A stretch of DNA of 64,000 nt. It comes from Cornus controversa. Taxonomy: Eukaryota > Streptophyta > Magnoliopsida > Cornales > Cornaceae. The position numbers were made by a program, and so were the translations under genes. The stretch spans positions 19,570,806 through 19,634,805 of the forward strand of contig CM048848.1 of NCBI GenBank assembly GCA_026545225.1. Direction: 5' to 3'. Below the pieces are notes generated by a model. The model saw nothing but the letters and a program-made list of their open reading frames with translations, ran no database searches and was not told the DNA's origin. Position 1 is the first letter of the stretch. Every line of letters begins with the position of its first letter. Positions 1-12,399 of this stretch are shown here, piece after piece.

Positions 1-593
1 TGTTCATTGCTGAATGATAAGGGTCTGTCGGGACAATGTATAAGATGATTTTTATTTCTGAAAGCATGAACTATATAGGGAATGACCAGTATTTTTATAC
101 CTATACTTTCTTATGTCCCTCATATAGAGGGTATGTATACCGGTTCTCTGATTGGGATGTAGTAGAGAGGGCTTGCTCATGGGTTTAACCTACTTTATTG
201 ATATTTCAGGTCCTAGGCCAGTTTCACCGCGAGGATAGAGTCTTGGGTTTTGGTTGTGCCAAATATCTCCTTTAATCAGTCACAAAGTAGGATCTTATGT
301 TCTTCTTCCAGTTCAAACTATGACTTTGGTTTTTTTTTTTTAAATTTAGAGTTATAACTCTTGTTCTTTTGGTTTAGGGGTCCTTGGGATACGGGACTTC
401 CAAGTTGTATTACCAGACACATACTTTATTTATTTAACGTTTATTATAATTCAGATGGACTTTCTATTCCGCTTTAAAAATATTTCATTCTGTCTTTCGT
501 ATTCTATGCTTGTTGCTATCAATTGTAAATAACTTTTAAGTTTTGTGTATGAGATTGGCCACCTCATACATGAAATTTTGTGGGGATATTTCA
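1..593 (+). repeat. 5' LTR, 3' portion (Tekay element 1)
   Basis: Positions 1-593 align with 6794-7389 through the whole stretch, for example the block around 120-160 that recurs near 6905-6945. The LTR appears to end at CA 592-593, just before the primer-binding site. The start lies outside the window. Confidence 0.88.
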
Positions 594-595
594 GT

Positions 596-607
596 TGGTA
601 TCAGATC
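596..607 (+). other. Primer-binding site (initiator Met-tRNA type)
   Basis: TGGTATCAGATC lies two bases after the LTR end and matches the initiator methionine tRNA primer site (TGGTATCAGAGC type) common in plant chromoviruses. Confidence 0.8.
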
Positions 608-745
608 ATTACAGGTTCAAGTGTCCTCTAGTTTTAAGGTTCATTCGTAGGGTATCTTCCGCGTTGCGTATTCTGATAAATAGAATCTAGGTATAGGACT
701 CGTAGTACTCCATACGTTTTAGTCAATTATTGGGGTTTTATTCAG

Positions 746-1320
746 ATGCCACCCTATAGGAGGAGGAATGCAAACCACAACTAGGGTCAGGATAATGTTC
801 AGGGTGGAAATGCTAAACTTCCTCCCGATTTGGTAGCCACGATCGTTTAGAATCAGCAGCCACCACAACCGCCACTGCAAATGGCACATGTTCTATTACT
901 AGTGGAACAGCCTAACAGTTGGGAAGGATTCAAAACTCTTTCATGAGAAGGAGTTCCTCGACTTACTACAGAAGGATAGAACAGTCGTAGGGTATGAGTA
1001 TGAGTACACCAATTTATCTTTGTTTGCACCTGATGCGGTGAACACTGAAGAGAAGAAGGTGAGTTGTTTAGCGAATGGTTTGATTTAGCCTACTCGACAG
1101 GTCTTTGTGGGTAATGTAGCTTATTCCACTTATACTCAGGTGATTGATGCTGCATTGCAGCATTGTCAAATAATGAGGGATTATAGGAAATGATAGGGGG
1201 AGAAACGAAATAATAGATACTCCGCTAGTCAGACAATGAAAAAGAAAAATGGAAATAGCAGGGCAATCTGTTCAATAGATGAACTATGAGAGGGTCGACA
1301 ACGTCATGCCATATGATGAG
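746..1320 (+). pseudogene. Decayed gag region, Tekay element 1
   Basis: This stretch lies between the primer-binding site and the protease region, where gag is expected. An ATG at 746 starts a short reading frame that resembles the start of plant chromovirus gag. The region is strongly eroded and the capsid domain is only faintly visible. It is assigned mainly by position. Confidence 0.55.
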
Positions 1321-1329
1321 CAGGCTCCT

Positions 1330-4300
1330 TAGGCGATCAAGGGTAAGTTTCGATAAAGGGTAACTTTAATCGTGTTTTTATTTGATAATGGGGCATCTCA
1401 CTCTTTTGTGTCTTAGTCATTTGTTAGGATATCGGCTATACATACTCAGTCGTGTAGTTCTCCACTTACTATAACTGCACCATTTGGAGTTAGTACGGTA
1501 TTACAGGAATGCTGTAGTCAAGTCACTATAGGCTTTGGCAAACTCAGGTTCTTTGCAGACCTATTGGTGCTAGACATGAATTCATATAATGTTATATTTG
1601 GGATGGATTGGTTATAACATTACCATGCTCAAGTTAATTACCACGATAAGGCAATTGATTTTGCTATACCGGGTCAAGAGTTGTACCTGATTTCTATGCA
1701 GCAATCAAAGGGAGGGTCTAGTACACACTTGTTCTTTATCAGTGAGGAGTCTCCGAAGGAACTACAGTATCTTTAGGTTTCATTCCAGTAGTGCAATACT
1801 TTAAGGATGTGTTTCAAGAGATCCCAGGGTTACCACCTAGTCGGGAGATTGACTTCATGATAGGTTTAGCTCCAGGCACCAGACCTATTGCTAGGGTTCC
1901 ATACAGAATGGCGCCTATAAAAATGAGGGAGTTGAGGGATCAGATTCAGTAACTTCTTAGTCAAAAATTTATTCGTAAGAGTACTTCATCATGGGGAGCA
2001 TTAGTACTGTTTGTGAAAAAGAAGAATGGTTCTCTTCGCCTTTGTATTGACTACAGAGAATTGAATAAGGTTACAATCCACAACAAGTACCCATTGCCTA
2101 GGATTGATGATATGTTCGATCAGTTAAAGGGAGCCACATACTTCTCAAAGATAGATTTGAGATTGGGGTATCATCAACTTCGAGTTAGGGAGCCGGATGT
2201 ACCGAAGATAACCTTCTTTACCAGATATAGGTCGTATGAGTTTCGAGTTATGCCATTTGGGTTAAAAAAATGCCCCAACTGTCTTCATGGACCTGATAAA
2301 TAGAGTGTCCGGGGCTTACTTGGACCAGTTTGTTATTGTCTTCATCGATGACATTCTAGTTTACTCCAAGTCAGAGGAGGATCATGTCAGACATCTTCGT
2401 ATTGTCTTGCAGACACTAAGAGATCATCAGCTATATGCAAAGTTTGAGAAATATGTTTTCTACCAAAGGGAGGTGAAATTCTTGGGTCACGTAGTATCTG
2501 AGAAAGGGATAGCAGTCGATCCAAGTAAAGTGTCAGCGATTTTAGAGTGGGGACATCTTACCTTACCTTCAGAGATTCGCAACTTGCTTGGGTTAGCTAG
2601 TTATTATCGTCAATTTATTCAGGGCTTCTCTAAGATTGCTGGCCCACTCACCCATTTCACTAAAAAGGGTGTGTTTTTTATTTGGGATGATTCTTGTTAG
2701 GTGGCGTTTGAGGAGTTAAAGACCAGATTGATTACTGCACTAGTTCTAGCTACTATTTAGAGTGGAGTTGAGTACTTGGTATACACCGATCCATCATTGC
2801 AGGGTTTGGTTTGTGTTTTGATGTAGGATGAGAGGCTAAAATCTTTGGCTTCGCCCAAACTTAAGCCTCACGAGCTTAATTACCTGACATATGTTGTGGA
2901 GTTGGCAGTCGTGGTGTTTGCTTTGAGAATTTGGAGGCATAACCTCTTAAGTGAGACCTTCAGATTGTTTAGTGACCACAAGAGTTTGCAGTATCTATTC
3001 TCATAGAATGAGCTAAATGAGACAGCGCAGGTGGTTGGAGTTTGTGAAAGATTATCGTTTTTTAATCCAGAACCACCCAGAGAAAGTGAACGTAGTAGCT
3101 GATGCCTTTGTAGCATGTGTGGTGGTTACACTTGCTATCATACGAAGGGTAGTTACAGATTACCGTACTAACCCGTAGTGCATAGAGAGGTGGCTAAGTT
3201 GAAATCTAGAGAGGTATCGTTTTATATAGTAGGTATAGATGGAGGAGGTCATGATGAGTGAGGCCCATAGTTCTCAATTTTTGGTACACTGGGAGGGGAT
3301 AAGATGTACCAAGATATGAAATGACAATTTTGGTGGGTAGGTATAAAGAGGGACATTGCTATATTTGTCTCTAAGTGTAGCAAATGTCAGATGATCAAGA
3401 TTGATCACCATAGACCGTTGGGGTCTTTGCAACCACTACCTATACCGGAGTGGAAGTGGGAGATCATCTCTATGGATTTTATTGTGGGACTTCCCACCTC
3501 ACAATGAAACTATGATACTATTTGGGTGATATTGGATAAGCTGACAAAATTAGCACATTTCTTGCTAGTTCGCTCAAGTTACACCTCAGAGCAATACGCA
3601 AAACTTTATATTGCAGAGATAGTGAAGCTTCATGGCGTGCCTTTGTCTATTATATTGGATAGGGATACGAATATTGTTTCAGGGTTTTGGGAGAGCATCC
3701 AGCAGGCAATGGGTACAACTCTGCATCTCAGTACAACCTATCACCCTCAGACCGACGGTCAAATTGAGAAGTTTAATCAGATTTTTGGAGGCTATGTTAC
3801 GAGCATGTGTACTCGAATTCAAGGGGAATTGGGAGAGTTACTTGTCGCTAGTTAAGTATGCCTATAACAGTAGTTATCAAAAGACTATTGGTATGGCACC
3901 ATTCGAGGCTCTGTATGGGCGGTCATGTAGGTCACCGGTATGTTGGTTGGATGTTGGAGAGAACATATTCTTGGGTCCTAAATTCATCAAAGACACATCC
4001 GAGGAAGTTGCTCTTATTAGAGACAGTATGAGGACTGTGTAGAGTTGACAGAAGAGTTATGCTGACGAAAGAACTCGTGCATTAGAGTTCAAGGTGGGGG
4101 ATCAGGTTCTACTCAAGGTTTCTTCCATGAAGGGAGTCATGCGGTTTGGAAAGAAAGGAAAGCTGGCACTGCATTTTGTAGGTCCTTTTATGATTACCGA
4201 CTGGGTTAGGATGGTAGCGTATAGATTGGTGTTACCAGACACAATGCACAGGGTGCATAACATTTTTCATATCTCTCTATGCTGCGAAAATTCCTTAGAT

Positions 4301-4530
4301 ATGAGGATACTTACCAGCACATTGAGGTTGGAGAAATTGGGTTGCAGCCAGATGCAACATATGTGGAGCAGCCATACTGTATTCTGGACCGTAGGGACCT
4401 GGTTCCTCATTCTAAGACCATTCCGTTAGTTCGAGTTTAGTGGAGCCACCACAATGAGGCAGAGTCCACTTGGGAAAGAGGGGATCAAATAAAAGCAAAG
4501 TATCCAAAGCTTTTTCTCTCAGGTATAAGG
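1330..4530 (+). pseudogene. Decayed pol region (PR-RT-RH-IN-chromodomain), Tekay element 1
   Basis: Domains in order: an aspartic protease-like block (about 1370-1620), reverse transcriptase (about 1980-2570, with the [11 protein letters not shown] block near 2040 and the [11 protein letters not shown] block near 2345), RNase H (about 2700-3110), integrase (about 3300-4020, with the HPQTDGQIE block near 3740), and a C-terminal part with a chromodomain-like stretch (about 4330-4530). This order is that of Ty3/gypsy chromoviruses. The frame is interrupted many times, so it is a fossil and not an active gene. Confidence 0.88.
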
Positions 4531-4570
4531 TGAATTTTGAGGATGAAATCCTCTTTTTAGGGGGGAAGAA

Positions 4571-7389
4571 TGTAATACCTCATAATTTTTGACGTAATTT
4601 ATTTTAATTTAAATGTTTTATATATTTGTTATTATTTTATTTGAATTGCTTTGCTGATTGTGCATTGATTGATTTAAATTTCCTTGGTGCTTTAAATGTT
4701 AGGGAGATTTTTTCTTTTTATTTTTTTTAATTCTGGTTAGGTTGGGTATTTGGATTTTCTTTTATCTTAATTTTGGAATGGGCTATGGTGAATTTGGGTC
4801 GAGTTGGGCTGGAATGGCTAGGCTAGGGGTACACTTATTTTGACGGGCTAGGGTTTATGTTTATAATATTTTTATTTTTATTTTTATTTTTTGAGTTTAT
4901 TTAGTTTTCTAGAAAAAAATAATAATAAAATAAAAGAAAATAGGGGATTAGGGTTTCTGTTGCTAGTTTACGCACAGAAACCCAAAGTGTAGACGAAAAA
5001 GAGGAGGGAGAGAAGGAGCGATCTTGTGGACAGGTTTTGAATCATCGAATAGGCAAGTTCGACTCTTCTCTTCCCTTTGAATCTGTGTACATAGACTAAT
5101 TCCTGCAATGTGTAAATTGTTGTTGTTTTGTTGAATTTTAATATTTCATTTTAGTATAAAAATTTATTTTATAAATCTGATTTTTTTTGTGGATCACGAA
5201 TTATGTCCAATTAAATTGGCAATTGAAGTTGGGTATTGGAATATTTATTTGCATACACATAGATACACGCATACATGTATATGATGAATATAATGATATA
5301 TTAAGTTTAAATTCATGGTTGTTTATTGTAGCAATTTGTGGTTTGTTGAGTAGTTCTTGTTGGATTAATTTACCTTTGAACATTTGGGAATGGATCATGA
5401 AGGAATTTAAATTTAATTTTTAAAACTTTGTTGAAGAACCCTAGAAGTTGTGATTTAGGGGTTTTCGATTCAGGGGGTTTTTGATGGGGCTTTTGGTACC
5501 AATAAGTAGGTTACGATGAATCGAGAATATCGGTATAAGGAGAAGGCTGTGAACAACCTTCCCCACGTGTCTGGCCTGCGCCAGGGAAGGAGCAGATGGG
5601 ACCCACCTCTGGGCCCATTCCGAGTTAGTTTTCTATTTTTTTTTTGTATTTTCAAAATTTTTGGAAAATCTTGATATTTTGGAAAATCATTTTTTTAAAA
5701 TACTTTTATATTTCCAAAAATTCCCAAATTTTTAATTCAACTTCCTGGGGCTTAAATAAACTTGGGTGTTAAATTTCATGTGGAAATTAGCTCCCTCATG
5801 GTTAAATTGATTTTAAAGTTTGTTTCAAAATTGGGTTTTTGTCTTCTTTTATTTAGAAAATATTTTTAAAATTCTAGAAAATTTTCAAAACATTTTGGTG
5901 ATCTTTTCAAGATAAAATGCTCTTGGGTTTAAAATCTCAAGTCAAAATGGTGTCCCTTGTGGTTAAAGTAGCATAAAAAGTGTCTTAAAACTACATTTTT
6001 AATTCCTTTTATTTTGGAAATATTTTAAAATTTTTAAAAAATTCTAAAAACATATAAGTAACCTTTTAGGGACAGAATTCACTTGGGTTTTAAACTTCAA
6101 ATGGAAATGGGCTTCCCTCATGGTTCAATTGGTTTTAAAAGTATGCCTCAAAACTAGGTTTTATTTTCTTTTTATTAGAGTATTTTTTAAAAAACATTCC
6201 TGAAAACTCCTTGAAATTCCAGAATAATCAAATAGGATCTTTTTAGGAACAGAATAGGCCCGAAAACCTAAATTAGAGTTAGTTTTAGACTCTCTCGAAG
6301 ATTTAAGTTAATTGAAGGATTGGTTGTGCGCTTACTCATAAAATTGGTGGATGTATTATTTTTGCTCCTTAACAGTTTTCTCTTTGAAATTATAACTGTT
6401 CAAGATATACTTGGTTTTAATTTATTTGTGATCAAAGTATTTTTGTTGTGAAATTTGAATATCCGATAATTTAAATTCTTATGTTTTGTGCAATTTAAAT
6501 CGTTATGCACCTTCTTTTATTTCATATAGTAATTTGGTTTGGGAGGCATGTAAGGATTGTCAGTGGCATGTTAGGATTGTCAATACCTATTAAGGTATCT
6601 AAAGTTAAAGGAGGCATGTAAGGATTGCCAGGAGCATGTTAGGATTGCCAATTCATATTAAGGTATCTAATGTTAAAGGAGGCTTGTAAGGATTGCCAGG
6701 GGGCATGTAAGGATTGCCAATACCTATTAAGGTATCCACGGATAATAATGGTGGCATGTCAAGATTGCCTAGATTTAATAAAATGCATGCATGTGTTCAT
6801 TGTTGAATGATAAAGGTTTTGTTGGGACAATGTATAAGATGATTTTTATTTCTGAAAGCATGAACTAGATAGGGAATGACCAGTTTTTATACCTATACTT
6901 TCTTATGTCCCTCATATAGAGGGTATGTATACCGGTTCTCTGGTTGGGATGTAGTAGAGAGGGCTTGCTCATGGATTTAACCCACTTTGTTGATATTTCA
7001 GGTCCCAGGCCAATTTCACCGCGAGGATAGAGTCTTGGGTTTTGGTTGTGGCAGATATCTCCTCTAATCAGTCACAGAGTAGGAACTTATGCTCTTCTTC
7101 CAGTTCAAGCTATGACTTTGGTTATTATTATTTTTTTAATTTAGAGTTATAACTCTTGTTCTTTCTAGTTAAGGGGTCCTTGGGATACGGGACTTCGAAG
7201 TTGTATTACTAGGACGTACTTTATTTATTTAATGTTTATTATAATTCAGATGGACTTTCTATTCCGTTTTAAAAATATTTCGCTTTGTCTTTTGTATTCT
7301 TTTCTCCTTGCTATCATTTGTAAAAAAACTCTCAGGTTTTGTGTATGAGATTGGCCACCTCATGTGCGAAATTTTGTGGGGTATTTTGT
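4571..7389 (+). repeat. 3' LTR, Tekay element 1 (about 2.8 kb)
   Basis: It starts with TGTAATACCTCA just after a purine-rich tract (GGGGGGAAGAA) that would be the polypurine tract. It ends near 7389, where the match to the 5' LTR stops. Inside are three or four diverged copies of a repeat of about 175 bp (5640-6240), each with a 'ccctcatggtta' core. A second set of about three 75-bp repeats (6543-6740) is built on 'ggcatgtaaggattgcca'. Tandem repeats inside long chromovirus LTRs are common. Confidence 0.85.
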
Positions 7390-7445
7390 ATGCAGCGAAA
7401 TGGAATCCACTATGCAATCCCACTGTCTTGCCTATTTTTAGCTTT

Positions 7446-8190
7446 GTTAAGAGTCTCGACATGACTAGCCGAGAGTCTCAGATAATTGAAATTGGCTAAG
7501 GCATGGCTAGTTGAATACTAGAAATAAATAAAATGACCTCGGCATGACTAGCTGAGAGTCTCAAACAGTAAAACTTGGCTAAGGCATGGCTAGCCGAATG
7601 CTAGAAATAAGTAAAGAGACCTCGGCATAATTAGCCAAGAGTCTCAGACAATTGAAATTGACTAAAGCATGGCTAACCGAAAGCCAAAAATAAATAAAAA
7701 GACCTCAGTATGACTAGCCAAGAGTCTCAAACAATAAAAATTAGCTAAAGCATGGCTAGCTGAATGATAAAAATAAATAAAGAGACCTCAGCATAATTAG
7801 CCGAAAGTCTCAAGCAATTGAAATTGGCTAAGGCATGGCTAGCTGAATGCCAAAAATAAATAAAGAGATCTCGGCATGACTAGCTGAGAGTCTCAAATAA
7901 TAGAAATTGGCTAAGGCATGGCTAGCCGAAAGCCAAAAATAAATAAAGAGGCCTCGACATGACTAGCCGTGAGTCTCAAAAAATGAAAATTGGCTAAGGC
8001 ATGGCTAGCCGAATGCCAAAAATAAATAAAGAGACATTGGCATGACTAGCCGAGAGTCTCCAAGGACAAAATTTGGCTAAGGCATGGCTAGCCAAATGCC
8101 ATAGAAAAAATAAAAAAGGACCTCAGCATGACCGATCGAGAGTCTCAAGCAATTGAAATTGGCTAAGGCATGATTAGCTGAACTATAGAG
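7446..8190 (+). repeat. Tandem array, about 9 copies of an 82-bp unit
   Basis: The unit contains 'catgactagccgagagtctc', then 'gaaattggctaaggcatggctagccgaa', then an A-rich part with 'aaataaataaagagacctcgg'. Copies start near 7459, 7541, 7622, 7705, 7789, 7871, 7954, 8036 and 8122. Copies differ at several positions each. Both the gactagccgag and the ggctagccga parts contain the near-palindromic core CTAGCC. The array lies between the Tekay 3' LTR and an eroded minus-strand ORF and probably belongs to a broken LTR element, as arrays in Tat-type elements do. Confidence 0.9.
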
Positions 8191-8499
8191 ATGGACAAGT
8201 ATACCCTGACCTAACCATCCAGATGTTTGCTTAAAGTTTAACCAATAGAATGTTAGACTCCTCAACACAATAAGCCTAACAAGTGCCAAGGGCGGCTGCC
8301 CGAATATTGAGATGATAGCTAAGAGCATAACTGTTAAACGAATAAAATCAATTTTGGCTAAACTTGAGAAGGTAGTAAGAACATGCAAATATGAAAGGAA
8401 GACCATTTTTCATTAAAAAATTCATTTCAAGATACAAAATACTCTCGTGAGGAGAGTAAGAAATGAAGATATAAAAGAAAGGTTGAAAAAGAAAAAAAA
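8191..8499. other. Spacer between tandem array and ORF remnant
   Basis: No gene is recognised. The stretch is A-rich, with a run of aaagaaaaaaaaa near 8489, and looks like the downstream non-coding part of the minus-strand ORF remnant. Confidence 0.4.
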
Positions 8500-10740
8500 A
8501 TGTCATAAATCATTCAGAGGAGGAGCTGGGTCGACAGGGGTAGCCGAGGTGTCAACTGGCTCTAGAGCTTCAGTTTTTGTAGTCTTAGTAATAACTCCAA
8601 ATATATCAGAGATCTCTTTCTCTTCATCGCCTTCGTCAGGATCTTGATATGGAGGTCCCTCTAAACCTATCTCGTGGTTGTACTCAGCGGGATTATCCTG
8701 GTAGGATCGCTCGCCCACAAGTGTTGTCGCATCCTTAAAACCAGATGATAAGCTTCGACATTTTTTATCTGGATTGTTTGGAACAACTTGTGAAGCTTTA
8801 GCACCTTACTCAAGTTTCAGCAGTCTGTCTTGAAGGGATTTGACATCCAGCTCATACTTTGAAGCAATGGACTCAGCCAAAGCTCTCTATAGCTCAACAT
8901 TCTCTTTATCTTTTTTGAGCTCTTCAATATGAGAATTAAGTTGCTCGTTCTCCACCAGTAGGGTTTTATATTTAGATTTCTCACTATTCACTTCATGCGT
9001 GGCAGCTCGAAAGTCAGCCTCAACCCTCCGTGACTGAGCATCAGCCTTTCACTTTCACGGTCGCCTATTTAACCAACTGGCACATAGTCATTACCCCAAA
9101 CATGTTTTGCAAATTCACAAAGAAGTGTTAAAAAAAAAGGTATGCATTTTCTCTTACCCTTAGAGCCAGATTAGGGCAAGTATCCAACAAAGACCTAACA
9201 AAAATGTCCTTTATCATTTTGTCATCCTTCAAAAAGGCCCTCATAATCACCTTGTCCTCCATTATAAAGTCCTTGGCTGAAAGGTGCATGCCATTAGCCT
9301 TCACCATTTTATGAACCCAAGGCTCAACCCTGGAAGAGCTGGGGATATCTGAACCAAAAATGCTGGCTCCAGTGCCTGGGGGTCCCATAGGCCTTGGGAC
9401 TGAAGGCAAAGCCGAGGTTGAAGTCTTTTGGGACTTAGGTGAAAGAGCGACCTCATCAATCTTGATCACCTCTATTAGCTGTGCTCTTTTTGCAACCTCC
9501 TCTTCAGCTAGTTTCTTCCTCAAAGAGGCAGCAGCCTCTCTTTCCTGATCGGTTGGTGGGGCACTAAGCTCGCTTTTCTTTTCATTCTATTTTTTGTGTT
9601 TGGAACGAGTAGTCTTCGGCAGCTTTATCTTTGCACCAGAGGCTTTCTCTGATAGAGCTTTCAATATCTCAGAGTCAAGTAGAATGAAAGACTTGGGATA
9701 TCATTCCACACCTTATCCTTAAGGGTCTTTAAGTGAGCTTGAAGCTCTGAATGAGGAAGAAGATCCCTAACTGCACCAAGGTAAGAATAGATTTGAGTAA
9801 AAAGCAGAATATCGCATACAACACAATTACTATGAAGATCAGAATGAGAGTCAAATAATGGGATACCTAGCCCCCCAAATTTTTGAGGGATTGGGAATTT
9901 ATCAAAAGAAGGGACTCTCCACTTCCCCCCAACAACTACGAGCTGTGTTTTCCAACCCATGTCCGGAGTAGGATGGCCAGAGCATAGCGACCTGCTCGAT
10001 TGGGGGTAAAAATGATAACGATTCCTCTCATTCTTTGTGGCACAGACTTAGTAGCAGAGGAGAAGGTCAACAAACCCTAGTTCAAGCCCTCAGGTATGAT
10101 TAAGGGCAATGACACTAGAAATTACTCTAAAAAAAATTAGGATTCACTTGAAAAGGGGTCATCTGGCTGAGGAGCAAATGGTAAAAGGGGTGAAGGGGAA
10201 ATCAAAAAGCCAGAAAATACTTAACTGAAAAGAGCATGTCGTTCGCACCCAAACCCTTTACAGACCGAAAATCTAAATCCAGAGTATAATTTCTAAGGGA
10301 TTCCTCAACAGGGACTTCGCAATCTTTTCTCAGTTTTCCTAAGCTCACCGGAGTCCTAACTAGATCACGATCGATATCCTCGAGGTTAGATTCTAAAGAT
10401 CCCCCATTTTTCATAATCAACGGTCCTGAGGATGGGACAGTGATGGGATTCGTCGAAGCCGGGGAGTTTTTACTAAGGTTTAAGTCGCCTTCACCCTCTT
10501 TTAAAAAATCATCGACAGATTGGTAAGTCTCCATGGGTCTGAATTCATCAACGATGTCTACTCTTTTCATCCTACCCATGCCTATGAAATGAAAAAAGAA
10601 GTAAATAAAGCACTGACCTGAAGAACCAAGGAAAAATGAAAGCCACAGATGAATCAGAATCACCAGAAATGGACAGCACCATAGAGCAACCAGAAGCAAT
10701 TAAAAAGGAGGAAGGATGGGCATTTAAGGACAACTAACGC
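8500..10740 (-). pseudogene. Eroded ORF of a plant mobile element, possibly a Tat-type extra ORF
   Basis: Several open blocks lie on the minus strand in consistent order. An N-terminal part is near 10700-10200 (VDDFLKEGEGDLNL). A middle block is near 9960-9660 (PIPQKFGGLGIPLFDSHSDLH). A charged, coiled-coil-like block is near 9520-9130. An acidic C-terminus is at 8718-8503 (DPDEGDEEKEISDIFG). I do not recognise a defined enzyme. The layout resembles the gag-like or extra proteins found in plant Tat elements. With the LTR-like sequence at 10741-11250 read on the + strand, this would be an antisense ORF sitting before a 3' LTR. This is inference; several breaks are present. Confidence 0.5.
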
Positions 10741-11254
10741 TTCGGCGGCCACCAGGGGCATGAAATCCATGTGACATAAGACATGCCAATTGAACAGTCT
10801 TCCATGATAAAAACCCTTTCAAATTCCATAAACTAGAAATTGAAAGCAGTTTTTAGGGGCAAAGTGTAGCAGGGAAAAATACCCAAAAGATCAAGGTGAC
10901 ACATGTAAATGATAGCTCAGAGCACACTAGGTCACTAGATCACCAAAAGAGGCCCACCATCCGAGTCAGTAATCATTTGTCGATGAAAACACGATGGAAG
11001 ATCTACGCCCTCCATTAACGCAAAGATTTAAACATGAATTCACTACAGAAATCATGGCAGAAGTTAAGATAACAAATCAGCAAGAAATAAGGGAAGAATC
11101 AAATCCTCTAGTAATTATGGAACAATCACAGGCATGATAAATGTAATCATAGAGACTATATAAGAAGAAACAATGTAAAGGCTAAATGGGGCTTCTTGGC
11201 CAAAAGAGAGGGGAGAAAATCTTTTCTAAGTGTAGTGTCAGTTTTTTTGCACTT
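10741..11254 (+). other. Possible Tat-type LTR segment
   Basis: The block near 10848 (tttaggggcaaagtgtagc) resembles the start of the Tat LTR at 37630 (tgtaggggcaaaatgaac). A TATA-like box (actatataag) at about 11157-11166 would drive transcription to the right. Exact ends and a partner LTR were not found, so this is tentative. Confidence 0.4.
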
Positions 11255-11610
11255 CCAGTTGTCTAATAAAGAATTGAGTTTTGACTCTATAAATAGATAA
11301 TATGTTATGGATTAAGACTCCTGAGTTGAGAGATATGTAACCTCATGAGGGAGTTGTTTTGAGAGAGATGTAACCTCACGAGGGAGTTGTTAGGTAGAGG
11401 TAGTTACGAGTTTGATAGAATAAATACTGATGGCAAGAAAGAGTTTCATAGAGTACACAGAAAAGAACTTTGGGATAGGAGTTTGTGTGTTAAAAATTCT
11501 CTACTGTTGTAATGTCTCTACATAACCATAGTGAATCTTTTCTCATCCGTGGACGTTGCTTTTATCTCTCTTCAATTGGCTTTTAAATTTCTTTTCTGAT
11601 CCCATATGAA
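11255..11610 (+). repeat. Copia-type LTR fragment
   Basis: A TATA-like 'ctataaataga' near 11287 is followed about 230 bp later by 'accatagtgaatcttttctcatccgtggacgttgc'-type sequence (11526-11562, given in part). This is a typical 3' end of plant Ty1/copia LTRs. The start is not defined and no coding part is attached. Confidence 0.5.
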
Positions 11611-12372
11611 CATATTCAAACCTTAATCCTTGAATATTGTTTTATGTAAAATTCACTCTAGACGAGTTTCTCAAAAATTGGAAACAGAATCCGTCTTCTT
11701 CCATTTTAGCAAATTCTTTGTCGGCAAATCAAGATTAATTGTTTTTTTCATTTTTTTTCGTAAAATAAAATTAGAGATTCAAAATAAAACACAACTCAAA
11801 ATCATTTCATGATAAGAGAGATCAATGATGTTCTCTTTTGAATTTGTAGAGAAACATATAGGAAGAGTCATCTGATGAGTTTGTGAGAGAGGAACCATTA
11901 AGAAAAAAGCAAAAGACATTACCCATGACATGATACAACGCTGATTTAGTCATTTTATTTATTTGGAATAAATAGTTGGAGCCCATGAGTAAGTGTTTGG
12001 AGCGCGAATGGTATTACCCTTGACTAAATCACAGCTAGTGGAGAAATGAATTTCACTAATTCAATAATTATTGATTAATGGGTCTAGAAAGCTGGCCTAT
12101 ATAGGATTTGAAAAAAAAATAAGTCTTGATACCATCACTGTTAGAAACCTGTAATGACATATTTTCACAGAAACTGATAGGAAATATCCAATTAGTACAA
12201 TTGAGCCAAATAATTGTATGTTAAAAAGACATCAGATAATGTTTAACTTAATATGATTAGCATTTAGCATTTACTTTTCCTTAACAATTTTGTAGAACTA
12301 AGATATTTAATCAAAATTTAATAAATGATGTAAGAAGTGTACATTCTTTGGTTCTAAATTTTTCTTGTTGTG
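11611..12372. other. AT-rich stretch without recognised gene
   Basis: No convincing coding region, terminal repeat or RNA gene is seen. One line (about 12125-12160) has 'gataccatcactgttagaaacc', which resembles the edge of an LTR element, but no partner was found. Confidence 0.4.
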
Positions 12373-12399
12373 CATATAGAAAGTCCTCCAAAGAGAGCG

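Larger units (their letters stand above)
1..7389 (+). mobile_element. Ty3/gypsy chromovirus, Tekay/Del type (old, broken)
   Basis: An LTR retrotransposon on the + strand whose left end lies outside the window. Parts in order are the last 593 bp of the 5' LTR, a primer-binding site, gag, protease, reverse transcriptase, RNase H, integrase, a chromodomain-like end, and a long 3' LTR. The RT sequence, a chromodomain region after integrase and an LTR near 2.8 kb fit the Tekay/Del group of plant chromoviruses. The shared 593 bp of the two LTRs differ by about 7% by eye. At 1.3e-8 substitutions per site per year this suggests an insertion roughly 2-3 million years old. The coding part is a fossil with many breaks (a dozen or more). 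Confidence 0.9.

Noticed and set aside
12125-12160. Edge of a possible further LTR (gataccatcactgttagaaacc)
   Set aside because: No matching second end, no coding part and no target duplication were found.
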